Source: Burkholderia sp. Leaf177
GTDB lineage: Bacteria; Pseudomonadota; Gammaproteobacteria; Burkholderiales; Burkholderiaceae
NCBI RefSeq assembly: GCF_001424345.1
Contig: NZ_LMPF01000002.1
Coordinates: 265,119-329,118, forward strand
Length of the DNA stretch: 64,000 bases
Reading direction: 5' to 3'
Part shown: positions 8,150-16,004 of the stretch, piece after piece
Layout: the number at the start of each line of letters is the position of its first letter
Position numbering within the stretch: position 1 is the stretch's first letter
The notes under the pieces: model-generated
Database searches by the model: none
Seen by the model: the letters and a program-made list of their open reading frames with translations, nothing else
Told to the model about the DNA's origin: nothing
Made by a program: the position numbers and the translations under genes

Positions 8150-9126
8150 GCCCAGCTCCTGACCTGAATGAGATGCAACGCAAGAAGCAAGGTGCAGCAC
8201 ACCAGCGCGGCGGCGAAGCAATACGAACTTCTGTCCTGGCGCGGCAATTGTTCGACGAACGACACCTGGTATTTCTGCTGCCGGCTGATGTCGGCCATCG
8301 CGGCGGCCATGGCGTCGGCATCGCTTGCCTGATAAAGGTGGTACGGCGACTTCAGCGTCAGGAAGAACCGATGCAACTCGGCTTCCGCGGATGCGTCGTT
8401 GGCGGCGACCGCCCGCAGGTCCGGGCTATAAACCCCGCTGCGCAAATAGATGAAATACAGGTCGATGCGATTGCGCGCGAGTCCTTCCTCAATGTTTCGC
8501 CGGGCTTGTGCGTCGAGCCGCGCACCGCCGTCGGAGACGAGGACGATGGCGCGGCGTGCGTCGAAGCTGCGGCCGTCGAACTGGCCGATAGCCGCCTTTA
8601 GTCCGCGATCGAGCTGCGTGTCCGCCATGCCTCGCCCAATGCCCGTGCCGCTGATTGCATCGAGAATGATCTGGTGATTTGCGGTGAAGCGCACCACGGG
8701 GATCGGGCTGATGCCGAACATCATGAAAGCCAGGCGGTCGTTGGGGCGTTCGTCGACGAAACGGCTGATCGAACGCCTTGCCACTTCGTTCTTCGACATT
8801 CCGCGCGAATCGATCGGCTGTCCGCCCATGGCGTCGTCCATGCTCGAACTGCGGTCCATCAGGATCAGGATTTCAGCGCCCGTGCCCGTGCGCAGCGCTG
8901 TCAGATTCGATCTGCCAGGGCCGGCTAGACCCACGATAATCGAGAAAATGGTCAGCACGGCGCACGCTCTCCAGAGCCAGCCGATCGCGCGTCCGAGTCG
9001 ATCGACGGGCAGCCATCCGATGTACGAAAAACTCAGTGTGTCGCCACGGCGGCGCAGCAAAGGCAAAAGCGCCAGCGGCAAAAGCACGAGCGCCCAGGGA
9101 TGCGCGAAGTCGATGGCCGATGTCAT
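8146..9126 (-). CDS. VWA-domain membrane protein, MxaC/BatA-like
   Basis: A 326-residue protein with N-terminal hydrophobic segments (WALVLLPLALLPLL, then WRACAVLTIFSIIVGLAG), a VWA domain with an intact metal site DRSSS (about 90-94) and later VLVSDGGARLD, and a C-terminal membrane helix (YCFAAALVCCTLLLALHL). This is the BatA / MxaC arrangement. VWA proteins paired with MoxR ATPases act as metal-dependent adaptors in assembling or metallating periplasmic enzymes. Overlaps both operon neighbours by 4 bases, indicating tight coupling. Confidence 0.75.
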   Translation of the reverse strand: MTSAIDFAHPWALVLLPLALLPLLRRRGDTLSFSYIGWLPVDRLGRAIGWLWRACAVLTIFSIIVGLAGPGRSNLTALRTGTGAEILILMDRSSSMDDAMGGQPIDSRGMSKNEVARRSISRFVDERPNDRLAFMMFGISPIPVVRFTANHQIILDAISGTGIGRGMADTQLDRGLKAAIGQFDGRSFDARRAIVLVSDGGARLDAQARRNIEEGLARNRIDLYFIYLRSGVYSPDLRAVAANDASAEAELHRFFLTLKSPYHLYQASDADAMAAAMADISRQQKYQVSFVEQLPRQDRSSYCFAAALVCCTLLLALHLIQVRSWA

Positions 9127-9983
9127 CCCTGTTTCCTTTCCGCGCGGTACAACGTTCGCGACAAGTCGCGCAGGGAAAATTGGGTATCGGGTGCAGACGT
9201 TTCCGACGATGCAAAAAACCGCTCGCTGGAGTGCTGATAAAACCGTTCGAGCTGCGATTGAAGTGGCTGCAGATAAGGCGCTTTAGCCAACAACGGCGCA
9301 AGGGTTCCGCCATGCACGACCTGCCCCGCCGTCTCGTTCAACGCACGATGCAAGCACAACCAGCCATAAGCGCTGGCATCTTTACCAGAGGTCTTTTCAC
9401 GCTGCATTTCGTTCCATGCGCGCGCGAACGGCAGGCGTTCGGCATCGCGGCGGTTACGCCATCGCCACCAGCCGATCCACGCCAGCAGTGTCAACGCGAG
9501 CAGACCCATCGCCGAGGTCATCTGTTTGCGCAGCGGCGCGGTCGCCGGAGCTCGGGCCTGCCTGTCAGGAAGCAGCGCCTGAAGATCGCCCGTTGAAAAT
9601 GCCGTCTGGGGCGTCAGCGGACTCACGCTTACGGGCCATTCGGGAACTTGCAGCGCGCTGCCGCCGGGAACCATCAGGCTCAGTGAAGGCAGCATGATCG
9701 TGGTCAGCGTTTGCGGCGCGTTTGTGATCTGGTAGTCGATGCTCAGCCATGAACGGCCCCGCGCATCGTGTTCGATTCGCGGATTGCGACGCTCGAACCA
9801 TATGCCGACACGTCCGGTCGATGGCATCGCGACGTTGCCGTCTTGAGCCAGCAAGATGCGCTGCGTGAGTACATCGCCTATCACATGGCCGAATGCACGT
9901 GGCTGCTCCACGGTCGCCGCGTGCACCGTCGAGATGATCGAGCAAAACATGAGAGCCGCAAGCCCGCGCGCGAAAAATCTCAT
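9123..9983 (-). CDS. Periplasmic protein with membrane anchor, MxaA-like
   Basis: 286 residues. An N-terminal signal peptide (about 1-22, cleaving near VHAAT) is followed by a beta-rich periplasmic region to about 150, a membrane helix (SAMGLLALTLLAWIGWWRW) and a charged cytoplasmic tail. No motif identifies it alone; the MxaA label comes from its place between a DUF58 gene and an MxaC-like VWA gene. DUF4381-type proteins of aerotolerance (bat) operons have a similar build and are the alternative. The start overlaps the DUF58 stop by 4 bases. Confidence 0.6.
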   Translation of the reverse strand: MRFFARGLAALMFCSIISTVHAATVEQPRAFGHVIGDVLTQRILLAQDGNVAMPSTGRVGIWFERRNPRIEHDARGRSWLSIDYQITNAPQTLTTIMLPSLSLMVPGGSALQVPEWPVSVSPLTPQTAFSTGDLQALLPDRQARAPATAPLRKQMTSAMGLLALTLLAWIGWWRWRNRRDAERLPFARAWNEMQREKTSGKDASAYGWLCLHRALNETAGQVVHGGTLAPLLAKAPYLQPLQSQLERFYQHSSERFFASSETSAPDTQFSLRDLSRTLYRAERKQG

Positions 9984-10852
9984 GCGGCTGCTTCCAGGAA
10001 GTATCGCGACAACGCTTCGGCGTCGAATGCTCCTTCAATGTAGAACGGCCGCAAGCCGCGTTTGCCGAAGAGCGTATTTATTTCAATGCGCCGGCGCTGC
10101 ACGGCGTCGCGCCAGTCGTTGCGCGTCTTGTCACGCAGCCATAAAGTCCGCCGCGCGCCCGTTTCGGAATCGTCCACGCTCAACAGCGAACCGTGAGCGG
10201 GCGGCTCGATCTCCGAGCGGTCCCATACGATCATCGGAATCACATAGGCATGCGTGAGCGTATCGAGCACCTTCGGCAAACGTGTGAGCGGCCAGTGAAA
10301 GTCCGACACAATAAAAATGATGCCTTGTCGTCCGGCCAGTTTTGCCACCGACTTTTCCAATCCATCGATACCACCCGCCACGCCCGCTACTTTGGCCGCC
10401 TCGCGCACGCTGCCCGCCATGACGTCGCCCACGCCCTGGCCGTAGCGCGCGGGAGAATAAAGTTCTTCGCGCTCGGTTGCATCGAAGGCGAGCATGCCGA
10501 CCTGATCGCCTGCGCGAAACGCGCTGTACCCCAGTGCTTCGACAAAATCCGCCGCAATATCGAGCTTCGTTTTGGCCTGGCCGAAATGCATCGACGCCGA
10601 TACATCGATCACCACGTACACCGGCACCGCGACTCTTTGCAGATGCACCCGCACGAGCCATTCAGCCGGAATCGCGCGCATGCTCGCACGCAAATCCACG
10701 CGGCGCGGATCGGGATGATCGAAAAGGCGCGCGTGCATGGCGAACGCCTGACCCGCGCCGAAGCTCGAACCAGGATGCGAACCGGGACGGGAACCACCGG
10801 CGCGCGTTGGCAACCGGTAGTGAAATTCTGGCATCGCGTTCAGGGTATTCAT
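9980..10852 (-). CDS. DUF58 domain protein, MxaS-like
   Basis: A 290-residue soluble protein. The core is a DUF58/VWA-like domain with a metal-site motif VIDVSASMHFG (about 102-112) and GIIFIVSDFHWP (about 187-198). DUF58 genes almost always follow moxR, and here it starts 4 bases after moxR. In methylotrophs the equivalent MxaS is needed for active methanol dehydrogenase. The membrane segments usual in stand-alone DUF58 proteins are missing, which fits the shorter MxaS type. Confidence 0.75.
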   Translation of the reverse strand: MNTLNAMPEFHYRLPTRAGGSRPGSHPGSSFGAGQAFAMHARLFDHPDPRRVDLRASMRAIPAEWLVRVHLQRVAVPVYVVIDVSASMHFGQAKTKLDIAADFVEALGYSAFRAGDQVGMLAFDATEREELYSPARYGQGVGDVMAGSVREAAKVAGVAGGIDGLEKSVAKLAGRQGIIFIVSDFHWPLTRLPKVLDTLTHAYVIPMIVWDRSEIEPPAHGSLLSVDDSETGARRTLWLRDKTRNDWRDAVQRRRIEINTLFGKRGLRPFYIEGAFDAEALSRYFLEAAA

Positions 10853-10856
10853 GACT

Positions 10857-11876
10857 TCACGGCACCGCGACTCTTGCCATGATCTGCGCGATCAAACCTT
10901 CCGCGAGTTCCTGGCGGCGTAGTTCGTAGATGGGCGTGAAGAACACCCTGTGTCCGAGCGCCGGCAACAGCACGGCGTGAACGTCCTCCGGTATCAGATG
11001 CGTGCGGCCGGCAAGCCATGCGATCACACGGGCGGCGCGAAGCAGCGCGCTCATGCCGCGCGGACTTGCGCCTACGAGAATGAGCCGCTGCATATCGACA
11101 CCTTCGAGCGCGATATCGAATTGCTGCGGGTTCTCGGTTGCCTGCCAGATGTCGAGCACGTATCGCTCGATGGTCGGACTTGCACTCACGCTGCGCTGGA
11201 TGGTCGCGCCGATGCTGTTCAGCTCTTCCCATCGGACCACGCCCGGCGTGACTTGCTCGAGTAACGCATCGACGTCGTGAAAGACCGGATCGAACACCAG
11301 CGCGCGGCGTACCTCGGCATCCGATGGCGTCGGCATGTTCAGCTCGAAGAGAAAGCGATCGCGTGCCGCCGATGCCAGCTCGAACGTTTCTTCCCGTTCG
11401 ACCTTGTTGCGATCGGCGAACACGATCATGTGCGGAAAATGATATTCCCGGTCGAAAGCCGAGACGGAGCGCTCGGCCATTGCGCGCAGCAAGAGCGATT
11501 GCACTTGCGGCCTGGCGCGGTTGATCTCGTTGAAGAAGAACGTAGTGAGTCTTTCGCCGTGCCGCAGCAAAGGACCCGGATCGATACGCGGTTTGCCCTC
11601 GGCATCCACATACGTGTGATAGATCAGGTCGCCCGGCATCATGTCGATGGTGCCTTCCACGCGCCCGAAGTCGCCGCCGATCGCCCGGGAAAATGCGCGC
11701 AGCACGGTGGTTTTCCCAACCCCGACACCGCCCTCCAGCAACACATGTCCGCGCGCAAACAGCGCCACGTTGATGAGCCGAACAGTTTCGTGCTGACCGA
11801 TCACCGCCTTCGTCACGCTCTGTTCGACGCGCAACGCACTCTCGCGCCAGTCCTGAAGCTGCTCTTCAAATGCCAT
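10857..11876 (-). CDS. MoxR-family AAA+ ATPase, MxaR-like
   Basis: A 339-residue MoxR ATPase. Walker A is EGGVGVGKTT (about 48-57) and Walker B is TFFFNEINRARPQVQS, followed by the usual MoxR sequence and a C-terminal helical lid (GASPRGMSALLRAARVIAWLAGR). I chose the ATG at 11876, preceded by a clear CAGGAGA; an in-frame GTG at 11897 has no such site. First gene of the six-gene mxaRSACKL-like operon. MoxR proteins act as chaperone ATPases with VWA partners, of which three genes follow here. Confidence 0.85.
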   Translation of the reverse strand: MAFEEQLQDWRESALRVEQSVTKAVIGQHETVRLINVALFARGHVLLEGGVGVGKTTVLRAFSRAIGGDFGRVEGTIDMMPGDLIYHTYVDAEGKPRIDPGPLLRHGERLTTFFFNEINRARPQVQSLLLRAMAERSVSAFDREYHFPHMIVFADRNKVEREETFELASAARDRFLFELNMPTPSDAEVRRALVFDPVFHDVDALLEQVTPGVVRWEELNSIGATIQRSVSASPTIERYVLDIWQATENPQQFDIALEGVDMQRLILVGASPRGMSALLRAARVIAWLAGRTHLIPEDVHAVLLPALGHRVFFTPIYELRRQELAEGLIAQIMARVAVP

Positions 11877-12164
11877 CGATCGGGTCTCCTGTTGCACAGC
11901 GGCACTGTGCCGGAATCAACGCGCCGATCAGGCCATGCATAAGTCGTACCGGGCAATACATACTGAGGTTACGAAGCAATCTGGAGGACTGACGAATCGC
12001 GGCCGGGAAACACATTGTCACCGTCCGCGATACACCTTGTGCCTGCGTCGCCGAGATAAGAACCGCACTGCAGCAACGCGGGTTGGGCACATGGGATGCT
12101 GAACAATAAAGGCGATGCAGCGCCGGACAGCGCCGCGCAAACTCGATAAACCTGGGAGGTCATC

Positions 12165-12431
12165 ATGAAGAGCATGATCGTGGCAGCGTGCCTGCTTGCG
12201 AGTATCGGCGGCACGAGTGCTTATGCGCAAAACAGCGGAAACAAGACCACAAATGGAAATGCGACCGCCGCGCCGGGAAATCCCGCGAGCGCGGGAGAAT
12301 CGATGGCCCAGCCGGCGAGCGCAGGCATGAGCACATCGGGTAATCAGGGGACGCTGATGCAGCAACGGCAAAAAGCGATGTCGCCTCAAGGGGCGTCGGG
12401 TGGCGCTGCGACCGGGACAATGAAGCAGTAG
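12165..12431 (+). CDS. Small secreted low-complexity protein
   Basis: 88 residues with a clear signal peptide (MKSMIVAACLLASIGGTSAYAQ, predicted cut after AYA at about 20). The mature part is rich in Gly, Ala, Ser, Asn and Gln with no recognisable domain, and is predicted to be disordered and periplasmic. The ATG at 12165 follows a strong TGGGAGG ribosome site, which supports a real gene. It stands alone between the mxa-like operon (divergent) and the leftward sugar operon. Function unknown. Confidence 0.7.
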   Translation: MKSMIVAACLLASIGGTSAYAQNSGNKTTNGNATAAPGNPASAGESMAQPASAGMSTSGNQGTLMQQRQKAMSPQGASGGAATGTMKQ

Positions 12432-12450
12432 GATGCGCGGCGCAGCAAAA

Positions 12451-13362
12451 TTATTCCGCGCTTATATCAAGCTTCAGGCGCCAGGCAGTTTCGGCTTTCG
12501 CGCGGTACATGGAGAAACCTTTGGCGGCTTCGCGCTCAATGCATGTGTCGATGACATCATTAGAAACCGTGTTGAAGTCGAAGAGGCCGAAGTGATGCGC
12601 AATCAACGCACTGCTGCCGCTTTCCTTTGCGAGTGCAATGGCTTCGTCCAGCGTGAAGTTGCCGGGCACGCCGTTGCCGCTGCGCTCGGCGTCGCGGCCA
12701 TTCACGGGAAGCATCGCGACGTGCGGCTTCATAGCCGCCACGGTTTCTGCAAGTCCTGCATAAGGCACGCAATCGCCCGAATGATACAAGCGTATGCCGC
12801 TCGCTTCGACGACATATCCTAGCCACGGAAAACGCCCTTCGTCGTCCATATCCAGCGACTCGTGCGCCGAAGGAACCGGTGACACGAAACAGCCAGGAAA
12901 AACCTCGATGCGCTCACCGGCATTCACCGGAAACAGCCGTTCTACGCCGACGCCGCATCGCTTGATTGCTTCGTCCGTGACCGCTGCGGGAACAACGAAC
13001 CTGAGATCGGGAAATCGTTGCGCAAGCGGTTGAAGCGTCCCCGGATCCATATGATCCGTGTGCCTGTGCGTACACAGCACGAGGTCGAGACGGTCCAGTT
13101 CGCCGGGCAAGACGGGTGCCTCCATCATCCGCATATGCGGGAACTTCGTACCCTTGTATTTTTCCGCGAGCGAGTCGGACAGATACGGATCGATCAACAT
13201 CCTGAACTCGCGCCACTCGATCACAAACCCCGCTTGCCCGAGCCAATACAACACGACTTCCTCATTGCGAGGCGCGGCGGCCGAATCGGTCAGCCGCTCG
13301 CGCAAGGACGCGGAAAAACGCTCGTCCTGCAGCGACAGATCACCAGCAGACATAACCGCCAT
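12451..13362 (-). CDS. UlaG-like MBL-fold metallo-hydrolase
   Basis: A 303-residue metallo-beta-lactamase fold protein. The metal motif is HRHTDH (99-104), preceded by the family stretch LYWLGQAGFVIEW and followed by PSAHE, YHSGDC and MLPVNGRD, the pattern of UlaG L-ascorbate-6-phosphate lactonase and relatives. A lactonase or phosphoesterase role on a sugar-derived product is likely. It is the last gene of a leftward operon (cupin isomerase, shikimate-dehydrogenase-like, SDR, this). Its start overlaps the SDR by 23 bases; an alternative ATG at 13353 is equally possible because neither has a strong ribosome site. Confidence 0.82.
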   Translation of the reverse strand: MAVMSAGDLSLQDERFSASLRERLTDSAAAPRNEEVVLYWLGQAGFVIEWREFRMLIDPYLSDSLAEKYKGTKFPHMRMMEAPVLPGELDRLDLVLCTHRHTDHMDPGTLQPLAQRFPDLRFVVPAAVTDEAIKRCGVGVERLFPVNAGERIEVFPGCFVSPVPSAHESLDMDDEGRFPWLGYVVEASGIRLYHSGDCVPYAGLAETVAAMKPHVAMLPVNGRDAERSGNGVPGNFTLDEAIALAKESGSSALIAHHFGLFDFNTVSNDVIDTCIEREAAKGFSMYRAKAETAWRLKLDISAE

Positions 13363-14113
13363 CGGCGAGAACGATTGATCCCGTCATGAGACTCGATGCG
13401 TCGCTTGCGAGAAACAGGATCACGGACGCGACTTCGTCCATGCGTCCGAGCCGGTTCATCGGCGTGCCGCCAACCCATTTGTCGAACATCTCCTTGTTCT
13501 CGTACACGTAAGTGTTCATCTCGGTATCGATATACGTCGGCGCAACGGCATTCACGCGCACGCCTCGCGCGCCCCACTCGGCCGCGAGCGACTTCGTCAG
13601 GTGATGCACGCCGGCCTTGGACGCGTTGTAGTTCGCCTGCTCCTGCGGCCGGTTCACGATAAATCCCGACATCGATCCCACGTTCACGATGCTTCCCGTG
13701 CCGTGTTCGAGCATGCCTTTACCGAACGCGCGGCAGGCCCAGAACACGCCGTTGAGATTGACATCGATAACCTTGTTCCAGATCGCATCGGTCATGGTCT
13801 CGGCGGGATGATTCGAGATCGCGATGCCCGCGTTGTTCACCAGCACGTCAACGCGGCCATGACGCGCGACAACCGCGTCGTTCACGCGCTGCGCCGCGGT
13901 CGAGTCGGTGACATCGAGCAATTCGGTTTCAACGCGATGCCCCTTCGCCGCGAGATCCGCCGCGGCTTTGTCGAGCAATTCCGCGTTCATATCCGTGAGA
14001 ACCACGAGCGCGCCCGCTTCCGCGAGCGCCTCGGCCGTTGCAAATCCGATACCGCGTGCAGCGCCCGTGACCACGGCAATCTTGCCGTCGAGCTTGAACT
14101 TGTCGAGATACAT
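13340..14113 (-). CDS. SDR family oxidoreductase
   Basis: A 257-residue classical short-chain dehydrogenase. The nucleotide motif is TGAARGIGFA (about 17-26), NNAG follows the third strand, and the catalytic Ser and YxxxK lie in GSMSGFIVNRPQEQANYNASK. The sequence DMNA after beta-2 suggests NAD preference. It likely oxidises or reduces a hydroxyl of a sugar, polyol or sugar acid. I chose the ATG at 14113, with AAGGAAAA upstream; a longer frame to 14185 would overlap the preceding gene. Operon position suggests it works with the upstream dehydrogenase-like protein and the downstream lactonase-like hydrolase. Confidence 0.85.
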   Translation of the reverse strand: MYLDKFKLDGKIAVVTGAARGIGFATAEALAEAGALVVLTDMNAELLDKAAADLAAKGHRVETELLDVTDSTAAQRVNDAVVARHGRVDVLVNNAGIAISNHPAETMTDAIWNKVIDVNLNGVFWACRAFGKGMLEHGTGSIVNVGSMSGFIVNRPQEQANYNASKAGVHHLTKSLAAEWGARGVRVNAVAPTYIDTEMNTYVYENKEMFDKWVGGTPMNRLGRMDEVASVILFLASDASSLMTGSIVLADGGYVCW

Positions 14114-14132
14114 GCCTGGGTTTTCCTTAAGC

Positions 14133-15107
14133 TTATTTGGCGGGCACGGGTTTTCCCGCTTGCGCCGCAATGCGGCTGATTTCATCGAAGCCGGGACCGC
14201 TTACCGGAATGTCGACGTGGAACACTTCCGCGATCACGCGCGTCCATCCGTAAATGAAGTAGGTCCAGCCGTCCTCTATTTGAAGCTTACGCGTGCTTTC
14301 CTGCGCGCGTGCCTGATCGAGGAAAATCAGGTCGCCACGATAATTCAGGTCCCACACAACCGCGCGTTCCGGAAACACGGCAGCGTTGCTCAACGGCGAA
14401 CCCGGCGCATCCTTGCCCAGACCCGTGGCGTTGATGACGAGCGCGCCCGGCAACAAACGCGCGAGTACGGCGTCGTTGTCTTCCGGCTTCGGCGCGACGA
14501 CATATTCGCACGGTACATCGAATTTCAGTTCGCGATGAATGCGCTCGATCTCCTCCAACCTACTCGCCGAGCGGTTCGATACGATCACCTTCGACGGCCG
14601 GTTCGCGCCGCGTTCCTTCTGCATCAGATGCCAGGTCAGCGCGATGGTCGAGCCGCCCGCGCCCATTGAAAAGACTTCCGCGCCGGTATCGGCAAAATGA
14701 TTCGCAGGCAGGAATCCATCCAGCGATAAACCCGATGTGATCGGATCCTTAGCATGACAAATGAATTTTCCATTCTGCTTTGAGAGGCAACTTGTCTCGC
14801 CCATGACCTTGGCGGTTGGATCGATGACATCGAAAAGATCCTTGCACGCCGCGTACAGGTCGATCTTGTGCGTGGTCACGAGCGCGCCGACCGACAACGG
14901 ATCGTGCTTCAGGAATTCAACCGCCTCGCGATACGCCTCGGGCGCCGCGTGCGGCTGAAAATCGATGCCTTTGATCTCCACATTGCCGAGACCGAAATGC
15001 TTCGCCCATTCGGGAAACACACGCATGATGGAACTTTGCGCCGTCGTCACGCCGATGAAGTAGAACGTGGGACGGTTTGCCGCCTGATACTTCGTGGAAG
15101 CGTTCAT
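14133..15107 (-). CDS. Shikimate dehydrogenase-family protein (catabolic paralogue)
   Basis: 324 residues, longer than AroE (about 270). The substrate domain carries VTTHKIDLY (about 78-85), corresponding to the catalytic-lysine segment of AroE (K81). The NAD(P) domain starts at SMGAGGSTIALTWHL (about 147-161), with SNRSASRLEEI as the next binding loop. The usual AroE substrate sequence is not conserved, and the operon contains a cupin isomerase, an SDR and an UlaG-like hydrolase rather than shikimate genes. I infer a dehydrogenase acting on a sugar- or cyclitol-derived compound. Ribosome site GAAGGAG precedes the ATG; the start overlaps the cupin stop by 4 bases. Confidence 0.72.
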   Translation of the reverse strand: MNASTKYQAANRPTFYFIGVTTAQSSIMRVFPEWAKHFGLGNVEIKGIDFQPHAAPEAYREAVEFLKHDPLSVGALVTTHKIDLYAACKDLFDVIDPTAKVMGETSCLSKQNGKFICHAKDPITSGLSLDGFLPANHFADTGAEVFSMGAGGSTIALTWHLMQKERGANRPSKVIVSNRSASRLEEIERIHRELKFDVPCEYVVAPKPEDNDAVLARLLPGALVINATGLGKDAPGSPLSNAAVFPERAVVWDLNYRGDLIFLDQARAQESTRKLQIEDGWTYFIYGWTRVIAEVFHVDIPVSGPGFDEISRIAAQAGKPVPAK

Positions 15108-15754
15108 CGCGTCGCTCCTTCGGCTGCCAACGCACCGCGCGCAAGCAAGGCTTCGATCTCCTCCTGCGTGCGCTCCTTGTATTCGGGGTTCGGCACGCTG
15201 CGCCAGGACCCCGCGCCGTCATCGACGATCCGCAGTTTCATGCCATTCGATTGCTCGATGATCGCGTAATCCTGACCCGAATCCGCCGGATAGCAAAACA
15301 GCATCACGAAGTCTTCCTGGCCCAGATTCACCGATCGATGAATCCAGCGCGGCGGCACATAACACGCCGTATTCGCCTTGATCTCGACCACGCGTGTATC
15401 GCCCGATGGTGACTCCATCAACATCACGCCGTATCCCTTCAATCCGAAATAAAGCTCGGGCCTGTCGATGGCCGCGTGGATGTGGCCGCGCGTCATGAAA
15501 AATTCGTCGCCGACCTTGCCCGGGCTCATGCGCGTGACGCCGGTAATCAGGTCGCCAGGATTGCTGTTTGGCTTGTGATCGGTGACTTCATAGACAACCT
15601 CGTCGCTGCGCGTAGCAGCAAGCGCGTCGAAGGCGGCGCTGTCGGCATAAAGCCCGCCCAGGTCGCGCAAGAACTTCCGGTAGCGCGAGCCGGTGCCGTT
15701 CATCAGGCCCGACTGCAAGTCGACATCGAAGGAACGTGGTTCAGGCCATTGCAT
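15104..15754 (-). CDS. Cupin-type glucose-6-phosphate isomerase family protein
   Basis: A 216-residue cupin of the archaeal-type phosphoglucose isomerase family (PF06560). The metal site reads TRGHIHAAIDRPELYFGLKG (H91, H93, E100 counted from the chosen start), with the distant histidine in VPPRWIHRSVN (H139). I chose the ATG at 15754 because CCAGGAG lies 9 bases upstream; an ATG at 15763 sits directly on that site. It should isomerise an aldose/ketose or related sugar phosphate. First gene of the leftward operon and divergent from the FAD oxidase / ABC operon, so it probably acts early on the imported sugar. Confidence 0.78.
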   Translation of the reverse strand: MQWPEPRSFDVDLQSGLMNGTGSRYRKFLRDLGGLYADSAAFDALAATRSDEVVYEVTDHKPNSNPGDLITGVTRMSPGKVGDEFFMTRGHIHAAIDRPELYFGLKGYGVMLMESPSGDTRVVEIKANTACYVPPRWIHRSVNLGQEDFVMLFCYPADSGQDYAIIEQSNGMKLRIVDDGAGSWRSVPNPEYKERTQEEIEALLARGALAAEGATR

Positions 15755-15763
15755 CGGGTCCAT

Positions 15764-16004
15764 CTCCTGGAAAGTGCAAGTCGCTTCACTGAACGATACA
15801 AAGCAAAGCGAACGTTAGTTTTAATAATGATAGCTTTAAGTTAAATGCAAAACATCAGGGTTTTCCCCGCCGTTTCGATCCTGTTTTTCTCGTTAATGAT
15901 AGCTATACTATCGTTCAAGGTATGCGGAGACAACGTTATTTCCGCTCAACTGTTTAAGCAATACACCGCTGTACAAACATGTTTCGCCACCGCTGGAGAA
16001 TTCG
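15764..16004. promoter_or_regulatory. Divergent control region of the cupin and FAD-oxidase operons
   Basis: This 241-base AT-rich gap separates two divergent operons. TAATGATAGCT occurs twice on the same strand (15825-15835 and 15894-15904). The second copy forms the inverted repeat GATAG-CTATA-CTATC (15898-15912), which contains a TATACT that could be a rightward -10 element. GAACGATA (15791-15798) is the exact reverse complement of TATCGTTC (15909-15916). These look like operators shared by both operons; the RpiR regulator at 21162 is the likely ligand, by inference. Confidence 0.55.
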
